From Aquabacterium soli (GTDB taxonomy: Bacteria > Pseudomonadota > Gammaproteobacteria > Burkholderiales > Burkholderiaceae_C), in NCBI RefSeq assembly GCF_003933735.1, contig NZ_RSED01000018.1, positions 29,807 to 90,318 of the forward strand: a stretch of 60,512 nucleotides of DNA, in the 5' to 3' direction. The notes below the pieces were generated by a model. That model made no database searches, was not told the DNA's origin, and saw nothing but the letters and a program-made list of their open reading frames with translations. How positions within the stretch are numbered: the first letter of the stretch is position 1; the number at the start of each line of letters is the position of its first letter. A program made the translations under genes and the position numbers. Shown one piece after another: positions 26,033-34,858 of the stretch.

Positions 26033-26971
26033 ATGCACGCCTCTCCCGCTCCCTGGATCATCGCCACCCGCGAAAGCCGCCTCGCCCTTTGGCAGGCCGA
26101 ACACGTTCGCGCCCTGCTCGGCGGCCTGTCACCGCGGCCCGTCGAACTGCTGGGCATGACCACGCGCGGCGACCAGATCCTGGACCGATCGCTCTCCAAG
26201 GTGGGCGGCAAGGGACTGTTCGTCAAGGAACTCGAAGTCGCGCTCGAAGAAGGCCGCGCCCACCTGGCCGTGCATTCGCTCAAGGATGTGCCCATGGAGT
26301 TGCCTGAAGGCTTCGTCCTGGCCGCCGTGATGGAGCGCGAAGACCCCCGCGATGCCTTGGTCTCGAACCGGCACGCCACGCTCGACGCCTTGCCGCAAGG
26401 CGCCGTGGTCGGCACCTCGAGCCTGCGCCGCCTGGTGCAACTGCGCGCCCTGCGCCCCGACCTGCGCATCGAACCGCTGCGCGGTAACCTCGATACCCGC
26501 CTGCGCAAGCTGGACGAAGGCCACTACGACGCCATCGTGCTGGCCGCGGCCGGCCTGAAGCGCCTGGGCCTGGCCGAGCGCATCCGCCAGGTCATCGAGC
26601 CGGCCCACATGCTGCCGGCCGCAGGCCAAGGTGCCCTGGGCCTGGAGATCCGCACCGAACAGGCCGAACTGCACCAGACCCTGCAGGCCCTCAACCACAC
26701 GCCCACCCTGTGGGCCGCGCTGGCCGAACGCGCCGTGTCGCGCGCCCTGGGTGGCAGTTGCTCCATGCCGCTGGCGGCGCACGGCACCTGGGATGGCGAC
26801 ACACTCACCGTGCGTGCCCTGCTGGGCCACCCCGAACGGCCTGGCCTGCTGCATGCCGAAACCCAGGGCCAGCCCACCACGGCCGAAGGTGCCGAGGCGC
26901 TGGGCCTGCTGGCAGCAGACCGCCTGATCGAAGCCGGTGCCAGGGACTGGCTCGCGGGCACCATCTCTTGA
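26033..26971 (+). CDS. hemC: Hydroxymethylbilane synthase
   Basis: A 312-residue porphobilinogen deaminase that joins four porphobilinogens into hydroxymethylbilane. Motifs: [12 protein letters not shown] (about 11-22), [14 protein letters not shown] (about 55-68), the catalytic aspartate in [11 protein letters not shown] (Asp85), GTSSLRR (about 127-133), RGNLDTRL, and the cysteine carrying the dipyrromethane cofactor in [12 protein letters not shown] (Cys243). First gene of hemC-hemD-hemX-hemY. Confidence 0.98.
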   Translation: MHASPAPWIIATRESRLALWQAEHVRALLGGLSPRPVELLGMTTRGDQILDRSLSKVGGKGLFVKELEVALEEGRAHLAVHSLKDVPMELPEGFVLAAVMEREDPRDALVSNRHATLDALPQGAVVGTSSLRRLVQLRALRPDLRIEPLRGNLDTRLRKLDEGHYDAIVLAAAGLKRLGLAERIRQVIEPAHMLPAAGQGALGLEIRTEQAELHQTLQALNHTPTLWAALAERAVSRALGGSCSMPLAAHGTWDGDTLTVRALLGHPERPGLLHAETQGQPTTAEGAEALGLLAADRLIEAGARDWLAGTIS

Positions 26972-26999
26972 GCGGCCCCCAGAGGATGGCCCGCGCCGC

Positions 27000-27800
27000 A
27001 TGAAGATCCTGGTCACCCGCCCCGAGCCCCAGTCCTCCGAATGGGTGGCGCAACTGCGGGCCCTCGGAGAACCGGCCGAAGCCCTGCCCCTGATCGAGAT
27101 CGGCGCCCCTCTTCAAGCCGATGCGGTGCACGCTGCGTGGGCGGCCTTGCCCGGCACGCGCCTGGTGATGTTCGTCAGCCCCAACGCCGCGCTGTGGTTC
27201 GCCCGGCAGCGCCCCCCACACCTGGCCTGGCCCGCCACCACCCTGGCCGCCGCACCAGGGCCCGGCACGGCCAACACCGTGCGCCAATGCCTGGCCGACG
27301 CGGGGCTTGGCGACAGCCAGCTCATCAGCCCCTCGCCCGACAGTGACCAGTTCGATTCCGAGCACCTGTGGCCTTTGCTGGCCCCTCTGCCCTGGGACGG
27401 CCAGCGTGTGTTGATTGCCAGCGGCGGCGACCAGGGCGAGGCGCGCGGGCGCCAATGGCTCACGCAGCGCCTGCAGGAGCGTGGCGCCCAGGTGTCGGCC
27501 GTGCTGGCCTACCAGCGCCAGGCAGCACGCTGGACCGACGCCCAGCAGCAACTGGCCCGCGAGGCGCGCCAGCAGCCCGCCCGGCATGTGTGGCTGCTCA
27601 GCAGTTCCGAAGCCATCGAACACCTGCAGCAGGCCTGGGCCGGCCAGGGCGGCCTGCCCGGGGGCGCCCTGGCCCTGGCCACCCACCCTCGCGTGGCCGA
27701 AACCGCCAGGGCAGCCGGCTTCTCACAGGTGCGTGACACGCGTCCGACCCTTGAAGCAGTGGCGCATGCACGACGAACCTGGGCCGCCGAAGCCGCCTGA
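27000..27800 (+). CDS. hemD: Uroporphyrinogen-III synthase
   Basis: A 266-residue protein with the poorly conserved HemD fold: MKILVTRPEPQSSEWVAQLRALGEPAEALPLIEI at the start, FVSPNAALWF (about 58-67), and LLSSSEAIEHL (about 199-209) in the second domain. It closes hydroxymethylbilane with inversion of ring D. The ATG at 27000 is used; the longer in-frame ORF would overlap hemC. It lies 28 bp after hemC and 47 bp before hemX. Confidence 0.95.
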   Translation: MKILVTRPEPQSSEWVAQLRALGEPAEALPLIEIGAPLQADAVHAAWAALPGTRLVMFVSPNAALWFARQRPPHLAWPATTLAAAPGPGTANTVRQCLADAGLGDSQLISPSPDSDQFDSEHLWPLLAPLPWDGQRVLIASGGDQGEARGRQWLTQRLQERGAQVSAVLAYQRQAARWTDAQQQLAREARQQPARHVWLLSSSEAIEHLQQAWAGQGGLPGGALALATHPRVAETARAAGFSQVRDTRPTLEAVAHARRTWAAEAA

Positions 27801-27847
27801 GCACCCCGAGCCCGGCACGGCCCGGCCTCGGTCGATACAATGATTTC

Positions 27848-28987
27848 GTGACCGATACCCTGCCTGTACCTGCCACCCCTATCCTGCCGCCTGCCGCCAA
27901 GCCGCCGCAGCAGCCCGCCGTGGCCCGTTGGACCGCTTTGGCGGTGGCCCTTGTGGCCCTGGCCGGCGCCTGGCTGGGCTGGAGCGCCCAGCAACGCCTG
28001 CAGCAACTCGAAGCCGAACTGGTCAAGCGCCAGGAGCAAAGCCAGGACGAGGCCAAAGAGGCCCGGCTGCTGTCCAAGCAGGCCCAGGACGATGCCCGCG
28101 ACGCGGCGGCCAAGGTGGCCCTGCTGGAAACACGCCTGGCCGAGGTGACCCTGCAGCGTGGCCAGATCGACGATCTGGTCAAGTCCATGAGCCGCTCACG
28201 CGACGAGACCCTGGTCATCGACGTCGATGCCAACCTGCGTGTGGCCTTGCGTCAGGCCACGCTCACCGGCAGCGCCGAGCCTCTCGTGTCTGCCTTGCAA
28301 ACCGCCGATGAACGCATTGCCAGGGCGCAGCAACCTCGCCTCGAGTCCGTGCGCCGCGCCATCGCCAAAGACCTGGACCGCCTGAAAGCCACCCGTGTGG
28401 CCGACCTGTCCGTGCTGGCCGTCCGCATGGACGAAGCGGTGCGCATGGTCGACGAGCTGCCCTTGCTGAGTGATCCGGGCGATCGCGCGGCCGATGCCGC
28501 GGCACCGCAAGCTTCCGCAGCTGCCCGTGTCAGCGCACGCAAGGCGGCCAAGGCCGCCCGTGCCGCCAGCCAGCCCGCCTCGGCCCCGATGACGGACGAT
28601 CCGGCCTGGTCGGAACGCGTACTGGACTGGAGCCAGAAGGCCGGCCAGACGGTCTGGCAAGAAGCCCGCTCGCTGGTGCGCCTGACCCGCATCAACCAGC
28701 CTGAAGCCATGCTGATCGCCCCCGAGCAGGCCTTCTTCCTGCGCGAGAACCTCAAGCTGCGGCTGCTCAATGCCCGCCTGGGCCTGCTCAGCCGCCAGAC
28801 CGGCACCGCTGGCGCCGACATCCAGTCGGCCCAGGCCTCCATCAAGCGTTACTTCGACCCTCAGTCGCGCAAGACCCAAGCCCTGCAGAGCCTGCTGGCC
28901 GACATCGCCACGCAAAGTCCTCAGACCCAGCTGCCACGACCGGACGACACGCTCGCGGCCCTGGCCACGCTTTCTGCAGGCCGCTGA
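27848..28987 (+). CDS. hemX: HemX-like membrane protein of the heme operon
   Basis: A 379-residue protein starting at GTG. A Pro/Ala-rich cytoplasmic tail (about 1-27) is followed by one membrane helix (about 28-47), then a long coiled coil (about 50-105) and a helical periplasmic domain. It carries an Ala/Ser-rich insert at about 217-250. Often labelled uroporphyrinogen-III C-methyltransferase, but the HemX family has no methyltransferase motifs; its function is not established. It ends 5 bp before hemY, as in other proteobacterial hemCDXY operons. Confidence 0.92.
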   Translation: MTDTLPVPATPILPPAAKPPQQPAVARWTALAVALVALAGAWLGWSAQQRLQQLEAELVKRQEQSQDEAKEARLLSKQAQDDARDAAAKVALLETRLAEVTLQRGQIDDLVKSMSRSRDETLVIDVDANLRVALRQATLTGSAEPLVSALQTADERIARAQQPRLESVRRAIAKDLDRLKATRVADLSVLAVRMDEAVRMVDELPLLSDPGDRAADAAAPQASAAARVSARKAAKAARAASQPASAPMTDDPAWSERVLDWSQKAGQTVWQEARSLVRLTRINQPEAMLIAPEQAFFLRENLKLRLLNARLGLLSRQTGTAGADIQSAQASIKRYFDPQSRKTQALQSLLADIATQSPQTQLPRPDDTLAALATLSAGR

Positions 28988-28992
28988 GCACC

Positions 28993-30246
28993 ATGCGCAC
29001 GATCGTCTGGATGCTGGTGCTGGCCGTGGTGGCGGTGGTGGCCGCCACCGCCCTGGGCAGCAACGATGGGGTGGTCACCATCTACTGGCTGAACTGGCGC
29101 ACCGACCTCTCGCTGAACCTGTTCCTGCTGTCCATGGTGGTGATCTGCCTGGCGGTGTATTCATTGATACGCGGCCTGGACGGCCTGCTGGGCCTGCCTG
29201 AACGTGCGCGCCTGTGGCGCACCACGCAACGCGACCGCGCTGCGCAATCGGCCCTGCGCGAGGCCCTGGCACTGTATCTGGCGGGCCGCTTCACGCGGGC
29301 CCACAAGGCCGCCCAGCGTGCCGTGGCCATCCAGGCCGACACGCCCGATCTGCAGCCCGATGCCGAGTTCACCGCGCTGGCCCACCTGCTGTCGGCCGGC
29401 AGCCTGCACCGACTGCAGGACCGCAGCCGGCGCGATGAACACCTGCAGCGCGCCCTGGACATCGGCCGCCTGACCCGCAAGCCACGCGCCACCGAGGAAG
29501 GCGCGCGCCTGCTGGCCGCCGAATGCGCCATCGACGACCACGATGCCCCGCGTGCGCTCAAGGACCTGGCCGAACTGCCACCCGGCGTGGCACGCCGCAC
29601 CCAGGCCCTGCGCCTCAAGCTCAATGCCGCCCGGCTGGCGCACCAGCCCATGGAGGCCCTGCGCACGGCCCGCCTGCTGGCCAAGCACCAGGGCTTCACG
29701 CCGGTGGCGGCGCAAGGCCTGCTGCGCACGCTGGCCTGCGAGGCGCTGGCCACCAGCCGCGATACCGATCAGTTGCGCCTTCAATGGGCGCAGCTCGATG
29801 CGCATGACCGCACCGACCCGCTCGTGGCAAGCCGGGCCGCCATCCGCATGGCCGAGCTGGGCGCCCCCGACGAAGCCCGCCGCTGGCTGGCGCCGCTGTG
29901 GGACAACATCGGGCGCTGTTCCGCCGAGGCCTGCGATGCGCTGGCCCTGGCCTTGAGCCACAGCGTGGCGGGCCTGGAGGCCGAATGGCTGCCGCGTCTC
30001 GACAAGGTGTCGACCACCGCGCTGCGCACGCCTTCTCTGGCACTGGCCGTGGGCCTGGCCCTGGCCGAGCGCCAACTGTGGGGCAAGGCCCGCACGCTGC
30101 TGTTGTCGGCCGCGAACGACGTGCAGCTCGATGGCCCGCGGCGCCGCCAGGCCTGGGTGGCCCTGGCCCGCTTGGCCGAGCAAGAGCAACGCACCGAAGA
30201 GGCCGCGCGCTACTGGCGCTCTGCCGCTGTGGCAGGCGAGCGCTGA
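28993..30246 (+). CDS. hemY: HemY-like TPR membrane protein
   Basis: A 417-residue inner-membrane protein. Two N-terminal hydrophobic helices (about 3-22 and 41-60) bracket a short loop with YWLNWRTDLSLN, then TPR-like helical repeats fill the rest. This is the proteobacterial HemY of the hemCDXY operon, not protoporphyrinogen oxidase, which shares the name in Bacillus. Its role in tetrapyrrole metabolism is undefined, possibly scaffolding. Last gene of the operon, 75 bp before tRNA-Arg. Confidence 0.93.
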   Translation: MRTIVWMLVLAVVAVVAATALGSNDGVVTIYWLNWRTDLSLNLFLLSMVVICLAVYSLIRGLDGLLGLPERARLWRTTQRDRAAQSALREALALYLAGRFTRAHKAAQRAVAIQADTPDLQPDAEFTALAHLLSAGSLHRLQDRSRRDEHLQRALDIGRLTRKPRATEEGARLLAAECAIDDHDAPRALKDLAELPPGVARRTQALRLKLNAARLAHQPMEALRTARLLAKHQGFTPVAAQGLLRTLACEALATSRDTDQLRLQWAQLDAHDRTDPLVASRAAIRMAELGAPDEARRWLAPLWDNIGRCSAEACDALALALSHSVAGLEAEWLPRLDKVSTTALRTPSLALAVGLALAERQLWGKARTLLLSAANDVQLDGPRRRQAWVALARLAEQEQRTEEAARYWRSAAVAGER

Positions 30247-30279
30247 GCACTGAAGAAATCTCAAAAAAAATGAGCCGAT

Positions 30280-30309
30280 TGGACAGAAGCGCAGAAACCA
30301 TGCTATAGT
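30280..30309 (+). promoter_or_regulatory. Promoter of tRNA-Arg
   Basis: TGGACA (30280-30285), 18 bp, then TATAGT (30304-30309). The -10 would start transcription about 5 nt before the mature tRNA. Confidence 0.65.
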
Positions 30310-30320
30310 TTCACCTCTCA

Positions 30321-30397
30321 GCGGCTGTAGCTCAGTTGGATAGAGTACTTGGCTACGAACCAAGGGGTCGTGGGTTCGAATCCTGCCAGCCGCACCA
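30321..30397 (+). tRNA. tRNA-Arg (ACG)
   Basis: A 77-nt cloverleaf. The acceptor stem GCGGCTG (30321-30327) pairs with CAGCCGC (30387-30393), followed by discriminator A and encoded CCA (30395-30397). The D arm is AGCTCAGTTGGATAGAGT, the anticodon loop shows ACG at 30355-30357, and the T arm is GTGGGTTCGAATCCTGC. ACG is normally edited to ICG by TadA and reads CGU, CGC and CGA. Confidence 0.97.
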
Positions 30398-30405
30398 AAT
30401 GACGA

Positions 30406-30443
30406 GGGTCAGCAAGTGAAAACTTGCTGACCCTTTAGTCTTT
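30406..30443 (+). terminator. Intrinsic terminator after tRNA-Arg
   Basis: GGGTCAGCAAG (30406-30416) and CTTGCTGACCC (30423-30433) pair perfectly around a 6-base loop and are followed by TTTAGTCTTT. It ends the tRNA transcript 9 nt beyond CCA. Confidence 0.92.
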
Positions 30444-30605
30444 CTGGATGGGCTCTTTTCAAGAGCTTTCCATGCAGAACGCCCAGCACAAGCCAAAGCC
30501 CCGCGCTTGGGCACCAAAAACCGCCTTCCACGGCGCTTTGCTCAAGGCGGCCGGGATCATCATGCATTCACCTGGATGCAGTAACCATACCAACTCCCTG
30601 GGGTG

Positions 30606-31166
30606 ATGATGATCATTCACGGCCTTCGCAACGCCGCTGCCACCTATGCGGCTTCGGCCCCAGCAGCAAGCAAGCAAAAACCTCTGGACTCGTTCGGCTT
30701 GACAGAGGCGCGAACCGCCAGCGCCCAGCTTACCTTGTCGGAACAGGCCAGATCCCTGGCCGCATCTGATTCGTCGAACTCTCAAGCCAGGCTCGAAGCC
30801 ATTCGAGCGAAGCCCGAGGCCGCCAGGACTGCCGACGACATCGACCACCTGCAAAAGACGGGAGGGCTGGTCAACACGATGGCCAAGCTGTCGCCCAGTG
30901 AGAAGAAGCTCTACGACGAACTGGTGGCCCAGGGCAACACGGAGGCCGTGCGCGGCATGAACCTGCTGGCCCTTTCACGCATGGGCAGCGGCGATGTGAC
31001 GCTGCCCGACGGCAGGACCTTCGATCCCAACAAGACCGAGGTCACGCCACAGAACATCAGGCAGCTGTTCAGCCAGATGTTCGTGAGCACAGACGGTGAG
31101 GATGCGCGGAGCTTCGAGGCACTGGCGTCGTACTTGGACAGCCAGCAGAGCCAGACCGTGGCCTAG
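30606..31166 (+). CDS. Hypothetical protein, unrecognised
   Basis: A 186-residue protein I do not recognise. The first 25 residues are Ala/Ser-rich without a proper signal peptide. Residues about 40-75 (LTLSEQARSLAASDSSNSQARLEAIRAKPEAART) are polar and helical; residues about 125-160 (DVTLPDGRTFDPNKTEVTPQNIRQLFSQMFV) look like a small folded domain. No cysteine is present. It probably starts at one of the tandem ATGs at 30606/30609. The codon choice is like its neighbours. It lies between tRNA-Arg and a convergent DUF2024 gene, with no operon partner. Confidence 0.6.
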   Translation: MMIIHGLRNAAATYAASAPAASKQKPLDSFGLTEARTASAQLTLSEQARSLAASDSSNSQARLEAIRAKPEAARTADDIDHLQKTGGLVNTMAKLSPSEKKLYDELVAQGNTEAVRGMNLLALSRMGSGDVTLPDGRTFDPNKTEVTPQNIRQLFSQMFVSTDGEDARSFEALASYLDSQQSQTVA

Positions 31167-31185
31167 GCCAGGCTGACGCTGCGCG

Positions 31186-31449
31186 CTAGCCGCAGTTCTC
31201 CATTTCGATGATCGCAAAGCCGGTGCTCGCGATCTCCTGCTCGACCTCTGGGTTGGCAGACTCCATGTGGCAGTAGTTGCACTTCTCTGCCATCAGGCTG
31301 GCAGGCGCCACCCCCTTGGCTTCCAGGTAGCGCCGGCCATACTGCAGTACCAGTTCTCGATCGCTGATGTCCGATGGAACCAGGATGTCGAAGTGCATGC
31401 GCCGGCCATCGGCGCGTTGAACATGGGTGTCATAGACCGAGATGCGCAT
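31186..31449 (-). CDS. DUF2024 family protein
   Basis: An 87-residue small protein starting MRISVYDTHVQRADGRRMHFDILVPSD, the DUF2024 signature, and containing a CNYCHMESA motif (about 58-66) with histidine and cysteines that could bind a metal. The ATG at 31449 follows AGGAG; the longer ORF runs into the neighbour. DUF2024 proteins have an unassigned role. It lies 23 bp downstream of a secreted histidine-rich protein on the same strand, so the two are probably co-transcribed. Confidence 0.82.
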   Translation of the reverse strand: MRISVYDTHVQRADGRRMHFDILVPSDISDRELVLQYGRRYLEAKGVAPASLMAEKCNYCHMESANPEVEQEIASTGFAIIEMENCG

Positions 31450-31472
31450 GATGTGCTCCTGGCTGCCTGGTT

Positions 31473-32243
31473 TCACTGGTTGACCTTGCCGGGCAACGAC
31501 AGATCGCCCGACGCCACCTTGAAGACATCCACCACGCAAAGCAGCGGGCTGTGCACGCTGGCATTCACGCGAAGCGCTGCAGCCACGCCATCAAAGCTCG
31601 CCGTGTTGACCGCACCGATGTCATCGAAGGGCACTCGGACCTCCAGCGTACCGCCCTTGAAGGACGGAGACCAACCGGGGCTGTCGATCAGGATGGGCAG
31701 GCCGGGCCAGGTCTTGGGCAGCCTTGGCTTGGCATCCTTGGGGATGTCGACCACCTTCAGCGCCCCCTTGCCGCAGGCCTCGTCAGGCTGCAGCACCACC
31801 CAGTGCGAGTGCCACAGATCACCATCGTTGTCGGCACGGCCATCGCCGTTCTCGTCGAACAGCGGCGTGTCGTCAAAGTCGGGATGCGAGGTCACCGCGA
31901 AAGCCAGTATGCCGCTCTTGGGCTCGAAGCCCACGGTCGATGGATCCAGCGATGTCGGCCACACGTACGAGAACACCTGGCTGCCAGCGAGCTTGCCGCT
32001 TTTCGCGGGTTTGCTGGCGCCGGCCTTGCCAGACACGTGCATGTGGAACACGGCCACATTGCCGTCGGTGCTGATCTTGGTGTGGACGATGTCATAGGGG
32101 GCCTTCACGGCCGTCGCGGGCTTGCTCTGGATGCCGCCGGTGTGGGCTGCATCATGGGTGCCGTCATGCGCAACGGCCAGATGGCACAGGCCGGCGCAGG
32201 CCAGTGCAGCGATGAGCTGCGAGTGTGATGGAAGCTTGGTCAT
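31473..32243 (-). CDS. Secreted protein of unknown function
   Basis: A 256-residue exported protein. Residues 1-25 (MTKLPSHSQLIAALACAGLCHLAVA) form a signal peptide; the mature start is His-rich (HDGTHDAAHTGG). A calcium-loop-like DENGDGRADNDGDLWHSHWVVL at about 131-152 suggests metal binding. I cannot name a family with certainty. It probably forms an operon with the DUF2024 gene. The AraC-type regulator gene is divergent, 107 bp away, and is the obvious candidate controller. Confidence 0.7.
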   Translation of the reverse strand: MTKLPSHSQLIAALACAGLCHLAVAHDGTHDAAHTGGIQSKPATAVKAPYDIVHTKISTDGNVAVFHMHVSGKAGASKPAKSGKLAGSQVFSYVWPTSLDPSTVGFEPKSGILAFAVTSHPDFDDTPLFDENGDGRADNDGDLWHSHWVVLQPDEACGKGALKVVDIPKDAKPRLPKTWPGLPILIDSPGWSPSFKGGTLEVRVPFDDIGAVNTASFDGVAAALRVNASVHSPLLCVVDVFKVASGDLSLPGKVNQ

Positions 32244-32350
32244 AGGTCCTCGTGGTGGTGTGGGAGATGCAAATGGCACGAGGACAGTGTGCTGGCGACA
32301 TGGATATCATTGGGTTCAATTCATCCACTCAACATACCCATTCGTCCAAA

Positions 32351-33223
32351 ATGAACCGTGATGCACCAGCGCCCCTGGACCGGCTGTCGTCCCTGCTGGA
32401 CCGCTTTCGGGTGTCGGCCCAGCTGTTCCACACAGGTGCGCTGTGTGGCGTGAGCACCTTCGACGCGGAGCCAGGGCGAGGCTTCCTGCACGTGCTGCGG
32501 CAAGGCGAGCTGGTGGTCACCCACCGCAAGGGCGCGGGGGTCACGCGCCGGATCGAGGCCCGTGAGCCCACGCTGTTCTTCTATCCCCAGCCCCTGACGC
32601 ACCAGTTCCACAATGCACCGAAAGAAGGGGCCGACTTCACCTGTGCATCGGTGCACTTCGAAGGAGGTGCCACACACCCACTGGTGCGGGCCTTGCCACC
32701 CCTGGTGGTCTTGCCTCTGTCCAAGGTCCCCGGCCTGGACGGCGCGCTGACCCTGCTGTTCGACGAGGCCGATGCGGTGCAGTGCGGCCATCGCCTGATC
32801 GCCGACCGGCTGTTCGAGGTGGTACTGCTGCAACTGCTGCGGTGGCTGTTGGACCACGCCGATGAGGGCGGTCTCTCCATCGGGCTGGCCACCGGCCTGG
32901 GTGATCCTCAGCTCGCACGCGCCTTGACCGCCATGCATGACAGCCCCGAGTACCCGTGGACCGTCGAACTGCTGGCGCAGCAGGCGGCGATGTCGAGAAG
33001 TGCCTTCGCCAGCCGCTTCAAGGAAACCGTGGGCGAGACGCCCGCCGATTACCTGACCGGCTGGCGCATGACCATCGCCCAGAAGCTGCTGAAGCAGGGA
33101 CAGGCTGTGAAGTCCATCGCGCCAGAGCTTGGCTATGCCAATGCATCGGCCTTGTCGCGTGTGTTCGCGCAGCGGACGGGCCTGTCGCCGCGGGAGTGGC
33201 TGCTCAAGGCGTCTGCTGCCTGA
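32351..33223 (+). CDS. AraC family transcriptional regulator
   Basis: A 290-residue regulator. The N-terminal cupin-type sensing domain (about 10-170, with CGVSTFDAEPGRGFLHVLRQGEL) matches the AraC cupin_6 group. The C-terminal double helix-turn-helix is at about 185-285 (WTVELLAQQAAMSRSAFASRFKETVGETPADYLTGWRM; ELGYANASALSRVFAQRTGLSPREW). The ATG at 32351 gives the family start. It is divergent from the secreted protein/DUF2024 pair and overlaps the convergent small membrane-protein gene by 20 bp. Confidence 0.92.
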   Translation: MNRDAPAPLDRLSSLLDRFRVSAQLFHTGALCGVSTFDAEPGRGFLHVLRQGELVVTHRKGAGVTRRIEAREPTLFFYPQPLTHQFHNAPKEGADFTCASVHFEGGATHPLVRALPPLVVLPLSKVPGLDGALTLLFDEADAVQCGHRLIADRLFEVVLLQLLRWLLDHADEGGLSIGLATGLGDPQLARALTAMHDSPEYPWTVELLAQQAAMSRSAFASRFKETVGETPADYLTGWRMTIAQKLLKQGQAVKSIAPELGYANASALSRVFAQRTGLSPREWLLKASAA

Positions 33224-33452
33224 CCATCTCCAGCATCCGCTCACCAAACCCTGTCTCGGCGACGACGTAGAAGCAAGCGGCCACGAACAGCATGAACAAG
33301 ACCAGGGCTTCTCCGGCACCTTGGATCCACAGCTCCCCCGCCATCGCCAAAGCGACACCGGACAGTGCACTGCTCAGAATCGTCGCGCGCAGGCACTGGC
33401 GAGGCGACCAGCAGCCCTTCTTTCCATGAACACTTTTTGAAGTATCAGGCAT
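33204..33452 (-). CDS. Small two-helix membrane protein
   Basis: An 82-residue protein with two hydrophobic helices (about 22-41 and 46-64) and a short C-terminal tail (GERMLEMVRQQTP). GGAG lies 5 bp before the ATG at 33452. It starts 38 bp after the stop codon of the histidine kinase gene, so it may be the third gene of that operon, perhaps a modulator of the sensor; this is inference only. The family is unknown. The end overlaps the convergent araC-type gene by 20 bp. Confidence 0.6.
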   Translation of the reverse strand: MPDTSKSVHGKKGCWSPRQCLRATILSSALSGVALAMAGELWIQGAGEALVLFMLFVAACFYVVAETGFGERMLEMVRQQTP

Positions 33453-33490
33453 GGGATCTCCGTTGAACTCCTGCGGGACATGACGACAGT

Positions 33491-34858
33491 TCAGCTGCTT
33501 GCAGGAGGGCTTGCCGGTTGACAGAACAGCACACGGACCACCAACCCTTGATGCGCTTCGGGCACATGGAGGCTGACCGTTGCCGAATGGCGCTCCGCCA
33601 CGGCCTTCACGATCGACAGCCCCAGGCCACTGCCACCGGCGTCGGCAGCGATCTGCTGGGCATCGGCCCCTCTGTAGAAGCGGTCAAACACGCGTGGCCG
33701 CTCATGCTCAGAGATGCCCGGCCCATTGTCAGCAACAGACAGCCAGGGATGGCCGTCCTGCAGTCCCACCTCGACATCCACTGTCCCGCCCTGGGGGGTG
33801 TACCTGAGCGCGTTCTCCACCAGGTTGTTCAACAGCACCTGCATTTGTTCCGGATCCCCCTGGAGCGCAACAGGCACATCGGCACGGGCCCCGAGGTCGA
33901 TGCCTCGCTGCTCCGCCTTGGCGTTGAACGCAAGGACAGTGGATTGAACAAGCTGGTCCAGCCTCATGTGCTGGAACGTCATCACCTGCGTGTCCGGGTC
34001 GGAGCGGGCAAATGCCAGCAGCTGTTGAACAAGCCGCTGCGCGCGTTCAACACCACGCTCCAGTTCCTGCATCGAGGCTTCCCGGCCTGCATCATCCGGC
34101 GAGCGCCGCAACAGCTGCAACTGCAGCTTGAGCGCCGTGATCGGCGTGCGCAGTTCGTGGGCTGCATCGGCCAGGAAGCGGCGCTGCGCCGAGAAGGCCG
34201 TGGCCAGCCGCGCGAGCAGGTCATTGATGGAGCGAACCAGCGGTTTGATCTCACTGGGCATCGCTTGGTCGGAGATGGGGGCCAGCGAGCGGGCGCTGCG
34301 GGCCTCCACATCGCGAGCGGCCACGTCCAAAGGCGCCATGCCGCGCCGCAGTCCATACATCAGAAGCCCCCCCACCACCACGACCAGGATGAACACCGGG
34401 GGGAAGACCTTGGCACCGGACTCGGCCGCCATCTGCTCACGCTGGGACACCCGCTGCGCGGCCTGCGCCACCCCTTCGGTGCCAACGCTGGCGTAGACGA
34501 TCCACTCCTCGCCATCGACCAAGGGGCTCGACATGCCTTCCTGGCTCGAGAAGGGCACCTTGACCCGCGGATCGGATGTGTAGATGCGACGCCCCTGCGG
34601 GCTCCATGCGATGGTGACGATCTCGACATCCCGGGGCACATCGGTGCGCTGCGGGATGCTGATGTCGTCCTGCCGTGTCAGGGCATACGCCGATCGATGA
34701 TAGCGCCCGACCGACTTGGCGATGGTCTCGAGGTCGGCATCGAACACCTCGTTCATCTCGTTCAGGGTGACCACGTAGGTCACCAGGGCGATCATCACCC
34801 CGCCCAGCAGCAGGGCGCCCATCATCCAGGCCAGCAGGTAACGCTTGATCGAGCGCAT
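33491..34858 (-). CDS. Sensor histidine kinase, PmrB/QseC-like
   Basis: A 455-residue membrane kinase. It has TM helix 1 (about 10-31), a periplasmic sensor (about 33-150) with an EMNE motif close to the membrane (ExxE pairs bind Fe(III) in Salmonella PmrB; relevance here is unproven), TM helix 2 (about 152-170), HAMP, and the phosphoacceptor His234 in ADAAHELRTPI. The ATPase domain has NNLVENALRYTP, DNGPGI and GSGLGLSIV. Its ATG overlaps the response regulator stop by one base. The box upstream of the regulator gene supports a PmrAB-type role in cell-envelope modification. Confidence 0.92.
   Translation of the reverse strand: MRSIKRYLLAWMMGALLLGGVMIALVTYVVTLNEMNEVFDADLETIAKSVGRYHRSAYALTRQDDISIPQRTDVPRDVEIVTIAWSPQGRRIYTSDPRVKVPFSSQEGMSSPLVDGEEWIVYASVGTEGVAQAAQRVSQREQMAAESGAKVFPPVFILVVVVGGLLMYGLRRGMAPLDVAARDVEARSARSLAPISDQAMPSEIKPLVRSINDLLARLATAFSAQRRFLADAAHELRTPITALKLQLQLLRRSPDDAGREASMQELERGVERAQRLVQQLLAFARSDPDTQVMTFQHMRLDQLVQSTVLAFNAKAEQRGIDLGARADVPVALQGDPEQMQVLLNNLVENALRYTPQGGTVDVEVGLQDGHPWLSVADNGPGISEHERPRVFDRFYRGADAQQIAADAGGSGLGLSIVKAVAERHSATVSLHVPEAHQGLVVRVLFCQPASPPASS

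Noticed and set aside
30321..30397. tRNA-Arg as an integration site for the unknown genes that follow
   Set aside because: No integrase gene and no repeat of the tRNA 3' end found downstream; the tRNA has its own intact terminator.
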